Source: Epiperipatus broadwayi (lineage: Eukaryota; Onychophora; Udeonychophora; Euonychophora; Peripatidae). Taken from it: a DNA stretch of 64,000 bases. Position numbers and translations under genes: made by a program. Location: positions 526,001-590,000 of the forward strand of contig JAQFVV010006454.1 in NCBI GenBank assembly GCA_028023455.1, written 5' to 3'. This document shows positions 63,996 through 64,000 of this stretch, piece by piece. A model generated the notes under the pieces. The model searched no databases, was not told the origin of the DNA, and saw only the letters and a program-made list of their open reading frames with translations. Numbering within the stretch: position 1 is the first letter of the stretch; every line of letters begins with the position of its first letter.

Positions 63996-64000
63996 TATGT

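Overview
This window looks like non-genic DNA from a large, very AT-rich animal nuclear genome (about three quarters A+T by eye). The evidence is the metazoan repeat content: three families of degenerate retroelements, a mariner-type transposon, piggyBac-type MITEs, tRNA-derived SINE heads and many (TA)n microsatellites. I found no host gene, exon chain, rRNA, convincing tRNA gene or CRISPR array that I can support. The transposon mix fits a mollusc, arthropod or cnidarian; the sequence alone does not choose between them.

Layout. 1.8-3.3 kb: degenerate non-LTR reverse transcriptase (+). 3.5-4.0 kb: a Penelope-like (PLE) 3' end, a (TA)n tract and a short palindromic MITE. 6.4-6.8 kb: a second RT remnant (+). 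10.0-11.4 kb: a minus-strand relative of the first LINE. 13.2-15.6 kb: a broken but recognisable PLE on the minus strand. 16.0-17.9 kb: another PLE 3' part split by a decayed mariner element. 18.2, 21.5 and 22.4 kb: tRNA-like SINE heads. 19.7 kb: a hairpin element. 22.8-23.5 kb: the oldest of three related TTAA-flanked MITEs. 25.6-27.9 kb: six long inverted-repeat elements almost end to end. 28-36 kb: mostly unassigned AT-rich DNA. 36.1-37.1 kb: a plus-strand PLE C-terminal part preceded by an inverted copy of its own 3' end. 40.7-43.8 kb: G-poor DNA between a (TA)n palindrome and a long (TAA)n tract. 44.0-44.7 and 54.4-55.1 kb: two equal-length piggyBac-type MITEs. 46.8-48.9 kb: a 407-bp repeat arranged as head-to-head arrays, bounded by (TA)n. 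49.0, 51.8, 60.4 and 63.4 kb: further foldback elements. 51.1-51.6 kb: a probable retroposed LINE 3' end with poly(A).

The most interesting signal is the set of long inverted-repeat elements tied to (TA)n tracts. Several carry a compact motif resembling the hammerhead ribozyme core (CTGANGA, a short hairpin, then GAAA). Hammerhead ribozymes are known from PLEs and animal retrozymes, and PLE coding remnants lie in the same window, so these elements may be short PLE-dependent derivatives. This is an inference: some copies have an extra base beside the core, and no folding was computed.
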